Below, piece by piece: positions 8,186 to 16,266 of a stretch of DNA of 64,000 bases. The first letter of the stretch is position 1; the number at the start of each line of letters is the position of its first letter. A program made the position numbers and the translations under genes. The stretch is from Geomicrobium sediminis (GTDB taxonomy: Bacteria; Bacillota; Bacilli; Bacillales; Marinococcaceae). The notes below the pieces were generated by a model that was given only the letters and a program-made list of their open reading frames with translations, was not told the DNA's origin and ran no database searches. The stretch spans positions 1 through 64,000 of the forward strand of contig NZ_JAFBEC010000013.1 of the NCBI RefSeq assembly GCF_016908595.1. The letters run 5' to 3'.

Positions 8186-8287
8186 CGGCTTTGTGACGCC
8201 TTTTCTCTGCATTTTAAATCTAGGTATTGCTTATGCTATGATAAGGAAGAATGATTGTAGTGTGTAAGAGAGAAAGGAGCATGTCTC

Positions 8288-9037
8288 ATGGCTGAACCAG
8301 CAGAAACGATTGATGGTTGGTATAGTCTGCACGACTTTCGTACCTTCGATTGGGCAGCGTGGAAGCGCGTACCTGCCGAGGAACGCGGGCAAATCGTAGC
8401 AGAATTTAAGGAAATGATCGAGGATTGGATGCATAATGAGGAACGAGGAGAAGGTAGCTATGCTCTTTACTCCATTGTTGGTCAAAAGGCTGACATTATG
8501 TTTATGCTTCTTCGTCCTACAATGCAAGAACTAAATGAAATTGAAAATGCGTTTAACCAAACGCGTTTTGCAGAATTTACGATTCCGTCTTATTCTTACG
8601 TCTCGGTTGTCGAACTTGGAAAGTACATGTACCGTGGCGATGGAGACCCATTAGATGATCCAGGAATTCGTGAGCGTGTTTTCCCTGTACTTCCGAAATG
8701 GGAGCACATCTGCTTTTATCCGATGGATAAAAAGCGCGAAGGCGAAGATAACTGGTACATGACTCCAGCGAAAGAACGCGGGCAAATGATGTATTCACAC
8801 GGTATGGTTGGCCGTAAGTACGCTGGCAAAGTGAAACAAGTGATTACCGGTTCTGTAGGTTTCGATGATTGGGAGTGGGGCGTAACGCTATTTGCCCACG
8901 ACGTACTTCAATTTAAGAAACTCGTTTATGAAATGCGCTTTGATGAAGTATCCGCGCGTTTTGCTGATTTTGGATCATTCTACGTTGGAAATGTGTTGAC
9001 ACTCGAAGATGTTGACTTCTATTTCAAAGCTAGATAA
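8288..9037 (+). CDS. hemQ: Coproheme decarboxylase (HemQ, ChdC)
   Basis: HemQ/ChdC (YwfI) carries out the last step of the Gram-positive coproporphyrin-dependent heme pathway, the peroxide-driven decarboxylation of coproheme III to heme b. The 249-residue chlorite-dismutase-fold protein contains [21 protein letters not shown], where His171 is the predicted proximal iron ligand, and [10 protein letters not shown] with Tyr144, matching the radical tyrosine of characterised enzymes. AAAGGAG lies before ATG 8288. An extended -10 (TGCTATGAT, 8234-8242) lies 46 nt upstream. It is a single gene closed by a strong hairpin. Confidence 0.93.
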   Translation: MAEPAETIDGWYSLHDFRTFDWAAWKRVPAEERGQIVAEFKEMIEDWMHNEERGEGSYALYSIVGQKADIMFMLLRPTMQELNEIENAFNQTRFAEFTIPSYSYVSVVELGKYMYRGDGDPLDDPGIRERVFPVLPKWEHICFYPMDKKREGEDNWYMTPAKERGQMMYSHGMVGRKYAGKVKQVITGSVGFDDWEWGVTLFAHDVLQFKKLVYEMRFDEVSARFADFGSFYVGNVLTLEDVDFYFKAR

Positions 9038-9043
9038 ACCATT

Positions 9044-9083
9044 AGGATATTTTGTTGATGAAAATCAACAAAATATCCTTTAT
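9044..9083 (+). terminator. Terminator of hemQ
   Basis: A perfect 16-bp stem (AGGATATTTTGTTGAT, 9044-9059, with 9064-9079) is followed by TTTATTTCTTTT. Confidence 0.85.
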
Positions 9084-9155
9084 TTCTTTTCAAGAGTACA
9101 GTACGCTTAATGGAAGAAACATTTACATTTCACATAAAGATAGGAGGCCGATCTT

Positions 9156-11432
9156 GTGACAACTTCGTCATTAGGTTATCCAAGAATTGGAGAGCAAAGA
9201 GAGTGGAAAAAAGCATTAGAAGCGTATTGGTCAAACTCAATTTCTGAAGACGATTTACATGCACAGCTCAAAGAAATTCGTCTGAATCATCTGCGTAAAC
9301 AGAAAAGGGCAGGCATTGACGTGATCCCTGTTGGTGATTTCACCTACTACGATCACATCCTAGATGCTAGTGTAATGTTCGGGCTAATTCCTAAGCGATA
9401 TGACTATTCAGGTGGCCCTGTTTCAATTGATACGTATTTTGCCATGGCACGTGGAAATGCCAAGGCTCCTGCCTGTGAAATGACAAAATGGTATAACACG
9501 AATTATCACTATATCGTACCTGAACTCCAAGATATGACACCGACTGTCACTGAGAATCGACTGGTTACTCTTTATAAAGAAGCAAAAGACGAGCTTGGCA
9601 TTGAGGGTAAACCTGTACTAATCGGTCCTTACTCGTTCCTTAAATTAGCAAAACATTACGACTTATCACAAACAGAAGACTGGTTAAAACAATTAACTGT
9701 TGTGTACAGTCAAGTTTTACGTGAGCTAGAAGAAGCAGGTGTACTATGGGTACAACTTGATGAGCCTTCACTCGTCACAAATGTGACTGATGAGGAAATG
9801 GCGTACGTCAAAGACATTTACGAAACGCTGCATGCGGATGTACCAAACTTACAAATTATCGTACAAACGTACTTTGATGCAGTCGAAAACTATGACCAAG
9901 TCGTCGAGCTTCCTGTTGCAGGAATCGGGCTAGACTTCGTTCATGATGGCGGGAAGAACTTGCACGCCATTCAAACGAAAGGATTCCCTGGAGACAAAGT
10001 TCTTGCGGCTGGCGTCATTGACGGTCGCAACATTTGGAAAGCAAAAGTCGTCGATAAACTCGCATTGCTTGAGCAAGTTAAACAAGTCGTAAAAACTCCT
10101 GAAAAATTATGGATTCAACCTTCCTCAAGCTTGCTTCATACGCCTGTTACCGTACAAAATGAACCAGAACTAGACTCGGTATTAAAACGCGCATTATCGT
10201 TTGCCGATGAAAAACTAATTGAAGTTGTTACGCTAAAAGAACTTCTTTATTCCGATCAATCAGCTGATCATACAGCCATTCGCGAAAATCAACAATTATT
10301 CAAAGACATTGAAGCGACTGGATGGCGCAAACAAGAACCAGACACTGAAGCTTTCTCGGAAGTATCTCGTACGGCTTCTTATGAACAAAGACGACCGAAA
10401 CAACTTGAGAAATGGAATTTGCCAATCCTACCAACTACAACGATCGGCTCCTTCCCACAAACGAAAGAAGTACGCCGATTACGTGCACAAGTGAAAAAGG
10501 GCTCGATCACTGAAGAAGATTATAAAACTCAGATTAACGACTACATTTCGACATGGATTAAGCACCAAGAAGAGATTGGGCTTGATGTTCTCGTTCATGG
10601 CGAATTTGAACGTAATGACATGGTGGAATTTTTCGGGGAACGCCTAGAAGGTTTTGCTTTCACGAAAAATGCTTGGGTACAATCGTACGGTTCACGTGGC
10701 GTAAAACCACCAATTATCTATGGGGATGTTCGCTTTAAACAACCGATGACCGTAGAAGAAACTGTGTACGCACAATCATTAACTTCAAAACCAGTAAAGG
10801 GCATGTTAACTGGACCTGTCACCATTTTAAACTGGTCATTTGAACGTGATGATTTACCGAAATTCCAAGTCGCTTTCCAAATTGCTGAAGCGATTAAAGA
10901 AGAAGTAAGTGCGCTTGAGAACGCAGGTATTGAGATGATTCAAATTGATGAACCTGCACTACGTGAAGGCCTTCCTCTAAAAGAACAAGATTGGAAAACC
11001 TACTTGGATTGGGCTGTGCACGCGTTTCGTCTTAGCTCTTCCCACGTCCAAGATACGACGCAAATTCACACGCATATGTGCTATAGCGAATTCCAAGATA
11101 TCATTGACGCCATTCGCGCACTTGATGCGGATGTGATCTCAATTGAAACGTCTCGTAGTCAAGGAGATATTCTTTCAACGTTTGAGGAAAATACGTATGA
11201 ACTAGGTATTGGTCTTGGAGTATATGACATTCACAGTCCACGTGTTCCTTCTGAAGAAGAGATGTCGACCATTTTAAACCGCGCGCTAAAAGTATTGCCT
11301 GTTGAACGTTTTTGGGTAAACCCTGATTGCGGGTTAAAAACGAGAAAAGAAGAAGAAACCATTGCTGCACTAAAATTAATGGTGAACGCTGCCAAACACG
11401 CACGAAAGCAAGTAGCAACAACTTCATCGTAA
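9156..11432 (+). CDS. metE: Cobalamin-independent methionine synthase
   Basis: MetE transfers a methyl group from 5-methyltetrahydropteroyltri-glutamate to homocysteine, the last step of methionine synthesis without vitamin B12. The length, 758 residues, is typical. The N-terminal repeat domain starts TTSSLGYPRIGEQREWKK. The C-terminal catalytic domain starts near LPILPTTTIGSFPQT and carries the zinc ligands in HTHMC (His640, Cys642) and NPDCGLKTR (Cys725). The start is GTG 9156, supported by TAGGAGG 8 nt upstream. The 118-nt gap upstream is mostly the hemQ terminator; I found no S-box, T-box or other leader, unlike many Bacillus methionine genes. Confidence 0.97.
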   Translation: MTTSSLGYPRIGEQREWKKALEAYWSNSISEDDLHAQLKEIRLNHLRKQKRAGIDVIPVGDFTYYDHILDASVMFGLIPKRYDYSGGPVSIDTYFAMARGNAKAPACEMTKWYNTNYHYIVPELQDMTPTVTENRLVTLYKEAKDELGIEGKPVLIGPYSFLKLAKHYDLSQTEDWLKQLTVVYSQVLRELEEAGVLWVQLDEPSLVTNVTDEEMAYVKDIYETLHADVPNLQIIVQTYFDAVENYDQVVELPVAGIGLDFVHDGGKNLHAIQTKGFPGDKVLAAGVIDGRNIWKAKVVDKLALLEQVKQVVKTPEKLWIQPSSSLLHTPVTVQNEPELDSVLKRALSFADEKLIEVVTLKELLYSDQSADHTAIRENQQLFKDIEATGWRKQEPDTEAFSEVSRTASYEQRRPKQLEKWNLPILPTTTIGSFPQTKEVRRLRAQVKKGSITEEDYKTQINDYISTWIKHQEEIGLDVLVHGEFERNDMVEFFGERLEGFAFTKNAWVQSYGSRGVKPPIIYGDVRFKQPMTVEETVYAQSLTSKPVKGMLTGPVTILNWSFERDDLPKFQVAFQIAEAIKEEVSALENAGIEMIQIDEPALREGLPLKEQDWKTYLDWAVHAFRLSSSHVQDTTQIHTHMCYSEFQDIIDAIRALDADVISIETSRSQGDILSTFEENTYELGIGLGVYDIHSPRVPSEEEMSTILNRALKVLPVERFWVNPDCGLKTRKEEETIAALKLMVNAAKHARKQVATTSS

Positions 11433-11439
11433 TCGAAAA

Positions 11440-11468
11440 CCTCTGCATTGACTGCAGAGGCTTTTTTA
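11440..11468 (+). terminator. Terminator of metE
   Basis: CCTCTGCA (11440-11447) pairs with TGCAGAGG (11453-11460), followed by CTTTTTTATT. Confidence 0.9.
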
Positions 11469-11472
11469 TTCT

Positions 11473-11502
11473 GTCATATCCCTAAACGGCTGTTCATAAG
11501 AT
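11473..11502 (+). promoter_or_regulatory. Candidate SigE (mother-cell) promoter of cwlJ-gerQ
   Basis: GTCATATC (11473-11480) and CATAAGAT (11495-11502), 14 nt apart, approximate the SigE consensus (ATATT-type -35, CATAcanT -10). In B. subtilis both cwlJ and gerQ are SigE-dependent, so the position fits. No vegetative promoter is evident. Confidence 0.45.
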
Positions 11503-11532
11503 GATGAAGGAGTATGTATAGGAGGTGCGCAG

Positions 11533-11955
11533 ATGGCAGTTATAGCTGCAACGGATGAAGATGTTCAAATCTTGGCCCGGTTAATTCGCGCAGAAGCTGA
11601 AGGTGAAGGAAAGCAAGGCATGTTAAATGCCGGAAATGTCATGGTAAATCGAGTTCGGTATGATTGCTCTGACTTTACAGACATCCGAACGATACCACAA
11701 ATGGCGTTCCAATCCCCAGGTGGCTTTGAAGCCGTTCAGAAAGGTTATTTTTATCAAAGAGCGAGGGATCAAGAAATCGAACTTGCAAGACGACTCATCC
11801 GTGGTGAGCAAATTCATCCTGGTGAACGGGCACTTTGGTTCTTCCGTCCAGACGCACCGTGCCCAGGAGAATGGTTTGGTCAGCCACTCGCTGGTCAATT
11901 TAAAGCTCACTGCTTCTACAATCCTACTTACAACGAATGCCCTAGAGTCTGGTGA
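11533..11955 (+). CDS. cwlJ: Cell-wall hydrolase CwlJ (spore germination)
   Basis: CwlJ is a cortex-lytic enzyme, or its activator, located in the spore coat and needed for Ca-dipicolinate-triggered germination. The 140-residue protein is a single SleB/CwlJ hydrolase domain without signal peptide. It shows RLIRAEAEGEGKQGM with the conserved catalytic Glu, the region ending GYFYQRARD, and the C-terminal FKAHCFYNPT. Absence of a signal peptide separates CwlJ from SleB and fits mother-cell synthesis. ATG 11533 follows ATAGGAGGTG. gerQ starts 24 nt after its stop; GerQ is needed for CwlJ to enter the coat, so the operon links the two partners. A SigE-like promoter precedes it. Confidence 0.92.
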   Translation: MAVIAATDEDVQILARLIRAEAEGEGKQGMLNAGNVMVNRVRYDCSDFTDIRTIPQMAFQSPGGFEAVQKGYFYQRARDQEIELARRLIRGEQIHPGERALWFFRPDAPCPGEWFGQPLAGQFKAHCFYNPTYNECPRVW

Positions 11956-11979
11956 TTATTAATAAAGGAGTGATTGTCG

Positions 11980-12462
11980 TTGTTTAGAAACCCTTATTAC
12001 GGTCATCCTCAGTTCATGCAGCCGGTGTACCCTCAACAATACTATTATCCTCAACAATATGAACAAGAAGAACGTGGTGATGACCAAGAGGAACACGCAG
12101 AACCTCAATCTTATACATTTGCGCCGCCACCAATGTATCGAACGCAACCGCAATTTAACGGAAATCAAGATGGTCAAATGCTTCCAATTGAGCAATCTTA
12201 TATTGAAAATATTCTTCGCCTCAATTCAGGCAAGGAAGCTACGGTTTACATGACATTTGGAAGTGGAACGAATCAGCAAGTACAAGTGTTTGAAGGGGTT
12301 ATTCTAGAGGCGGGGCGTGATCATATTATCTTGCATGATACGTCGACGGGTCAGCATTATTTATTACTCATGGTTTATTTAGATTACATTGTCTTTAATG
12401 AACCGATTGAATATGAGTACCCTTTTGGCGGGGCTAATATGGGAACCTATTCCCCTAGGTAA
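11980..12462 (+). CDS. gerQ: Spore coat protein GerQ
   Basis: GerQ (YwdL) is an inner spore coat protein, cross-linked by transglutaminase, that anchors CwlJ. The N-terminal part is rich in Tyr, Pro and Gln (MFRNPYYGHPQF, then repeated YYYPQQY). From about residue 70 the conserved GerQ domain begins: LPIEQSYIENILRLNSGKEAT, ending in the hydrophobic VYLDYIVFNEPIEY. No ATG is available: AAAGGAG (11964-11970) lies 9 nt before TTG 11980, which I prefer over TTG 11974 at only 3 nt. It follows cwlJ by 24 nt and ends at a strong terminator, so the pair is one operon. Confidence 0.92.
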   Translation: MFRNPYYGHPQFMQPVYPQQYYYPQQYEQEERGDDQEEHAEPQSYTFAPPPMYRTQPQFNGNQDGQMLPIEQSYIENILRLNSGKEATVYMTFGSGTNQQVQVFEGVILEAGRDHIILHDTSTGQHYLLLMVYLDYIVFNEPIEYEYPFGGANMGTYSPR

Positions 12463-12485
12463 TCTGTTCATAAAGTAATCTGTTC

Positions 12486-12517
12486 ATACCCAAGGTCAAT
12501 CGACCTTGGGTATTTTT
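12486..12517 (+). terminator. Terminator of cwlJ-gerQ
   Basis: ATACCCAAGGTC (12486-12497) pairs perfectly with GACCTTGGGTAT (12502-12513), followed by TTTT. The phrase taatctgttcata is duplicated just upstream. Confidence 0.9.
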
Positions 12518-12612
12518 AACGCAATCGGTTTGTTTTGACAGGTTCAAATTCCATTCAGTATGCTTTATAGAAGGTGAACTCGCACACAATAGTTTAAAAA
12601 GGGGCCAACGCG

Positions 12613-14391
12613 ATGCATCAATCACAACTACATGAACAACCGCCAAAACAAAGCATCCGTACGATGTTTCGCGACCTCTTGCAACGCGTAAAACGAAGTC
12701 GATTATTTATTGTACTTGCTATTTTTGCTGTTTTTATCGTTGCAATGATTGAGTTTTTTATTCCTCAAGCGATTCAATATACAATTGACGTGATTATTCC
12801 ACAGCAGCTGGTAGATCAGTTAATTTGGGTGTTCGTGCTCGTAATTCTTGCAGCACTCATGCTCATAGGCTTTCAATTTCTGGGAAGCTTTTTAATGGCC
12901 ATTGTCGGTCAACGAGCGTTGTACGATTTAAGAAATGAATTATATGATCACTTGCAAAATCTTGATGTTGCTTTTTTTGACCGCAACCGTACTGGCGATT
13001 TAATGTCTCGCCTTACAAATGATGTTAACATGTTACAGCAGTTACTTTCTTCAGGACTTTTAACATTGCTTTCCGATCTATTTATCTTTTTAGCTATTAG
13101 TATTTATATGTTTTATGTTAATTGGCAACTCGCTTTACTAATCTTGCTCACGTTTCCTATTTTGTTTTTCGTAACACGTTTTTTTGCTCGCCGTATTCGA
13201 AGTGCCTTTCGCAACGTCCAAGCAAGTCTTGCCGAAATAAACAATCATTTACAAGACTCTTTTTCTGGGATTCGACTCGTCAAATCGTTTGCAATGGAAA
13301 ACTTTGAGAGCGAACGATTTCAAGAACGGAATAAAACAAATCAAGAAGCGAACCTTAAGGCGGCTAAGAACTTCTCTTTATTCGGTCCAATTGTAAGCTT
13401 TATTAATTACTTTGGCTTAGCTATTGTCGTTGCATTCGGTGCATGGCAAACGATCGGTGGCGAAATGACGATCGGTATGATCGCTACGTTTCTCATCTAT
13501 CTACGCCTACTCCAAAACCCAATTCGACGTGTGAGTCGATTAATGAACACCATTCAACAAGCAGCTGCAGCATACGACCGTATTCAATCTGTTCTTTCAG
13601 AGCGACCACAGATCGTCTCTAAACTAGATGCAAAAACATTAAATGTGACAAAAGGTGACATTACATTCGATCACGTTACGTTCTCATATAACGATGATAA
13701 ACAAGCCCTTAAACAGGTGACCTTTAATATTGCGGGAGGGAAAACGACTGCACTCGTCGGTAAGTCAGGCTCAGGTAAGACGACAATCACGAACTTGCTC
13801 ACTCGATTCTACTCACCCGATCACGGTACGATTTCAATTGATGGCACTCCGATTGATCACGTTACTTTAGAATCTTTACGTTCGCAGATCTCTGTCGTTT
13901 CACAAGATATTTATCTAGTTAACGGAACGATTCGAGAGAACATCGCTTATGGTACACCCGAGATCGATGACCTTGCTGTGAAAAAAGCTGCAGCGATTGC
14001 AAAAGCAGATGAATTCATTGAGGAATTAACTGAAGGCTATGATACATCCGTTGGAGAACGAGGGATTAAATTGTCTGGCGGACAAAAGCAACGCATCAGT
14101 ATTGCCCGGGCAATATTAAAAAATCCACAAATTATTTTATTGGATGAAGCAACTTCAGCTTTAGATACGGAATCTGAAAAGTCGATCCAAGCAGGACTAG
14201 ACGACTTATTACGAAATCGTACGGCCTTAATTATCGCCCATCGTCTCTCAACGATTCAAAACGCGAACCATATCGTTGTCTTAGATAACGGTCAAGTTGT
14301 TGAAGAAGGAAATCATGAACAATTACTTGCTCAAAAAGGGCATTACGAAAAGCTCCATTCACTACAACACGAAGCACTAGCAACCATATAA
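12613..14391 (+). CDS. ABC exporter, fused membrane and ATPase domains
   Basis: A 592-residue half-transporter of the MsbA/LmrA/BmrA type, working as a dimer. Residues about 1-340 form the six-helix export domain. The C-terminal ATPase has Walker A GKSGSGKTT (about 383-391), the ABC signature LSGGQKQR (about 487-494) and Walker B IILLDEATSALD (about 507-518), followed by the switch His in ALIIAHRLST. It resembles YwjA-class exporters, but the substrate (lipid, drug or peptide) is not defined by sequence. It follows the gerQ terminator with its own upstream gap of 150 nt and no partner gene. Its last 161 nt lie opposite the end of the sigma-factor frame on the other strand. Confidence 0.88.
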   Translation: MHQSQLHEQPPKQSIRTMFRDLLQRVKRSRLFIVLAIFAVFIVAMIEFFIPQAIQYTIDVIIPQQLVDQLIWVFVLVILAALMLIGFQFLGSFLMAIVGQRALYDLRNELYDHLQNLDVAFFDRNRTGDLMSRLTNDVNMLQQLLSSGLLTLLSDLFIFLAISIYMFYVNWQLALLILLTFPILFFVTRFFARRIRSAFRNVQASLAEINNHLQDSFSGIRLVKSFAMENFESERFQERNKTNQEANLKAAKNFSLFGPIVSFINYFGLAIVVAFGAWQTIGGEMTIGMIATFLIYLRLLQNPIRRVSRLMNTIQQAAAAYDRIQSVLSERPQIVSKLDAKTLNVTKGDITFDHVTFSYNDDKQALKQVTFNIAGGKTTALVGKSGSGKTTITNLLTRFYSPDHGTISIDGTPIDHVTLESLRSQISVVSQDIYLVNGTIRENIAYGTPEIDDLAVKKAAAIAKADEFIEELTEGYDTSVGERGIKLSGGQKQRISIARAILKNPQIILLDEATSALDTESEKSIQAGLDDLLRNRTALIIAHRLSTIQNANHIVVLDNGQVVEEGNHEQLLAQKGHYEKLHSLQHEALATI

Positions 14392-14953
14392 AAAAGACCA
14401 CAAGCGATAAGCTTGGGTCTTCCTCATGAAACAGTTGTTTTATGTTTCTAACGTCTTCATTTTGAATCATCATCGTCAAATATTGAATTCGTTTTGCTTT
14501 GTTCATTCCTACAGGGACCGGTATGCCATGGCGGTCCCTCTCATGATGAATTGCTGCTCTTGCACGACGAAGTAGGGCCTTAACTGTCGTAACATTGCAT
14601 GCTAAAATTTCTGCAATTTCTTTATCACGATAACAAAACCCTTCTTTTAATACATACACGACTTGTTGTTTCTTCGTAAGGGTATGAACGAGTATTTCAG
14701 CAACCATTAATGCCTGAAATTGAGAAAAAGTTACCGGTTCTTCAGTCGTCTGCTTAGGAGCTTTTTGATCTCTACGATACGCATCGATCCATATCGTTTT
14801 TGCAGTACGTTTTGCATATGCTTTCGTAAGTTCTTTAGGGTTTGTAGCGATAACCTTTACGACAGCCTCTTGTGCAAGGTCTTTTCCTTCATCGCCTTTT
14901 TGAAGCGTTTGGCAATATTTTAGTAATGATTCATACGTTTCCTGCCATTCCAT
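14231..14953 (-). CDS. Sigma-70 family (ECF-like) RNA polymerase sigma factor
   Basis: The first about 180 residues have sigma region 2 (GDEGKDLAQEAVVKVI, then TAKTIWIDAYRRDQ) and region 4 with a helix-turn-helix (EGFCYRDKEIAEILACNVTTVKALLRRARAAI). The ATG at 14953 follows TGGAGGG inside the end of the clpP paralogue, 5 nt after that gene's stop, so both form one operon. No anti-sigma gene is adjacent. The reading frame runs through a hairpin with a minus-strand T-run (14391-14421) and then 161 nt antisense to the ABC transporter. The last 50-60 residues have no family look. The gene may have lost its original stop near 14425, or the tail may be natural. Confidence 0.7.
   Translation of the reverse strand: MEWQETYESLLKYCQTLQKGDEGKDLAQEAVVKVIATNPKELTKAYAKRTAKTIWIDAYRRDQKAPKQTTEEPVTFSQFQALMVAEILVHTLTKKQQVVYVLKEGFCYRDKEIAEILACNVTTVKALLRRARAAIHHERDRHGIPVPVGMNKAKRIQYLTMMIQNEDVRNIKQLFHEEDPSLSLVVFFIWLLVLRVVVNGAFRNALFEQVIVHDFLLQQLDRYLRQRYGSRFESLRDDGR
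14391..14421 (-). terminator. Terminator-like hairpin inside the sigma frame
   Basis: AAGACC(14394-14399)...GGTCTT(14416-14421), with inner CAAGC/GCTTG pairing, is followed on the minus strand by TTTTTTATA. It has the form of the terminator of the clpP-sigma transcript, yet the sigma frame reads through it. It sits immediately after the ABC gene stop on the other strand. Confidence 0.6.
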
Positions 14954-14958
14954 TGCAA

Positions 14959-15537
14959 CTACCCTCCATAAATGTGGTCAATTAATCCATATTCCTTTGC
15001 TTCAAATGCATTCATGAAATGATCACGGTTAATATCTTTAGCCACTTGTTCTTCTGTTTGACCCGTTCGCTCAGCCAATTGCTTTTGAATTAACGCTCGG
15101 TGCCTTTCAATGCGTTTCGCATAGATTAACATGTCAGAAGCTTGCCCTTTCGTACCACCTGAAGGTTGATGTATCATTATTTCTGCATTCGGGAGCGCAT
15201 ACCTCTTTCCTTTTGCTCCCATGGCCAGGATTTGTGCTCCCATTGAAGCTGCCATACCTGTACACAGTGTCGCGACGTCTGGCTTTATGACATTCATCGT
15301 GTCAATGATCGAGAAGCCTGCAGAAATTGAACCACCTGGAGATTGGATGTATAACGAAATGTCTTTCTTCTCATCTTCAGATGCTAAAAAAAGAAGCTGG
15401 GCAACGACAGCATTCGCCATTTGGTCATGAATCTCCGTACCAATAAAAATGATTCGATCTTTTAAAAGTCGGGAATAAATATCGTAGGAACGTTCGGAAG
15501 TAGCAGTTTGTTCAATCACATAAGGTAGGGTTTGCAT
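14959..15537 (-). CDS. clpP: ClpP-like protease subunit (paralogue)
   Basis: A 192-residue serine peptidase subunit of the ClpP family, which forms double heptameric rings fed by Clp ATPases. The triad is intact: Ser98 in GMAASMGA, His123 in MIHQPSGG, Asp172 in NRDHFMNA. Compared with the housekeeping Bacillus ClpP from memory, the N-terminus ([17 protein letters not shown]) and several core positions differ, and a genome has its main clpP elsewhere, so this is probably a second copy. GAGGAGG precedes ATG 15537. The sigma-factor gene starts 5 nt after its stop. The coupling suggests dedicated regulated proteolysis, perhaps of an inhibitor of that sigma factor, which is inference. Confidence 0.88.
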   Translation of the reverse strand: MQTLPYVIEQTATSERSYDIYSRLLKDRIIFIGTEIHDQMANAVVAQLLFLASEDEKKDISLYIQSPGGSISAGFSIIDTMNVIKPDVATLCTGMAASMGAQILAMGAKGKRYALPNAEIMIHQPSGGTKGQASDMLIYAKRIERHRALIQKQLAERTGQTEEQVAKDINRDHFMNAFEAKEYGLIDHIYGG

Positions 15538-15717
15538 AACATTGCCTCCTCGGCTAATGATTTTCTCAATTTCCTAAACGTATACGGAATGCATTACGAT
15601 ACGGGTGGAAAAATAAAAATATTGCAGAGCATACAAACGCCTATACGTGCCAGAATATGTTACAATACATGACAGTTACTACGCTTCCCAATATCTAGAT
15701 TTTTTTAGTACATCCCC

Positions 15718-15746
15718 TTATACACAAAAAAATATTTCGTTATAAT
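15718..15746 (+). promoter_or_regulatory. Promoter of the ferredoxin gene
   Basis: A perfect -10 TATAAT (15741-15746) stands 17 nt after a weak -35 TTATAC (15718-15723), 24 nt before the start codon. Confidence 0.5.
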
Positions 15747-15769
15747 GATTCTTATAGGGAGGTGAAAAA

Positions 15770-16006
15770 ATGCCATTTGTCATTACGTCTGCCTGCAAAG
15801 AGGAGAAAAACGGTTCTTGTGTAGAAGTTTGTCCAGTCGATTGTATCGAAGAAGGAAAGGACATGTTCTACATTGACCCGGATATTTGCATAGATTGTGG
15901 AGCTTGTGAACCTGTATGTCCAGTCGAAGCGATTTACCCGGATGATGAGGTCCCAGAAGAGGAAGCTCAATATATTGAACTTAATGCTCAGTATTTTAAC
16001 CAGTAG
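15770..16006 (+). CDS. fer: Ferredoxin, 7Fe/8Fe bacterial type
   Basis: A 78-residue acidic electron carrier. The Cys pattern is C9-x7-C17-x3-C21-P with C25, and C40-x2-C43-x2-C46-x3-C50-P. The second set binds a [4Fe-4S] cluster. The widened first motif (seven residues between the first two Cys) is the arrangement of the Bacillus schlegelii-type [3Fe-4S][4Fe-4S] ferredoxin. AGGGAGGTG precedes ATG 15770. It is a single gene between its own promoter and a hairpin, divergent from the clpP operon. Redox partners are not indicated by neighbours. Confidence 0.92.
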   Translation: MPFVITSACKEEKNGSCVEVCPVDCIEEGKDMFYIDPDICIDCGACEPVCPVEAIYPDDEVPEEEAQYIELNAQYFNQ

Positions 16007-16013
16007 CATTACT

Positions 16014-16059
16014 TACAAAAACGTAGCGTTGTTCAGATCGAATGGCGTCTACGTTTTTT
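16014..16059 (+). terminator. Terminator of the ferredoxin gene
   Basis: AAAACGTAG...CTACGTTTTTT stem with a 20-nt loop region, ending in T6. Confidence 0.7.
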
Positions 16060-16184
16060 AGGATGAATTAATACAATATTTAAATAGTTACCTTCGTAAC
16101 TTGCTGTATTAGATTTTTTTGTACTGCCATGTTATAAAGAGAAGATAACATTTTGACTATTTTTGAGCACTTTAGATCGCACTC

Positions 16185-16212
16185 TTGAACTTTGTCTATC
16201 TATACCGATAAT
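16185..16212 (+). promoter_or_regulatory. Candidate promoter of the small multidrug export gene
   Basis: TTGAAC (16185-16190) and GATAAT (16207-16212) are spaced by 16 nt, about 55 nt upstream of the GTG start. The rest of the 260-nt gap shows nothing else recognisable. Confidence 0.4.
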
Positions 16213-16266
16213 CTTAATGTGTACTTATACACGTTCAATTAACTCATCAGTAGGTGATCCGAGCAC

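Noticed and set aside
11101-11448. 115-codon open frame opposite metE
   Set aside because: It lies wholly antisense to an intact, highly conserved gene, without a ribosome site or any family resemblance.
14099-14116. Palindrome TATTGCCCGGGCAATA resembling a Noc site
   Set aside because: It encodes the invariant ABC-signature region (IARAI) and carries symmetrical substitutions at key positions; coincidence is more likely.
15541-15680. Possible ECF-sigma autoregulated promoter before the clpP paralogue (repeated CCGTAT motifs on the minus strand)
   Set aside because: The repeats do not give a convincing -35/-10 pair at the right spacing; too weak to claim.
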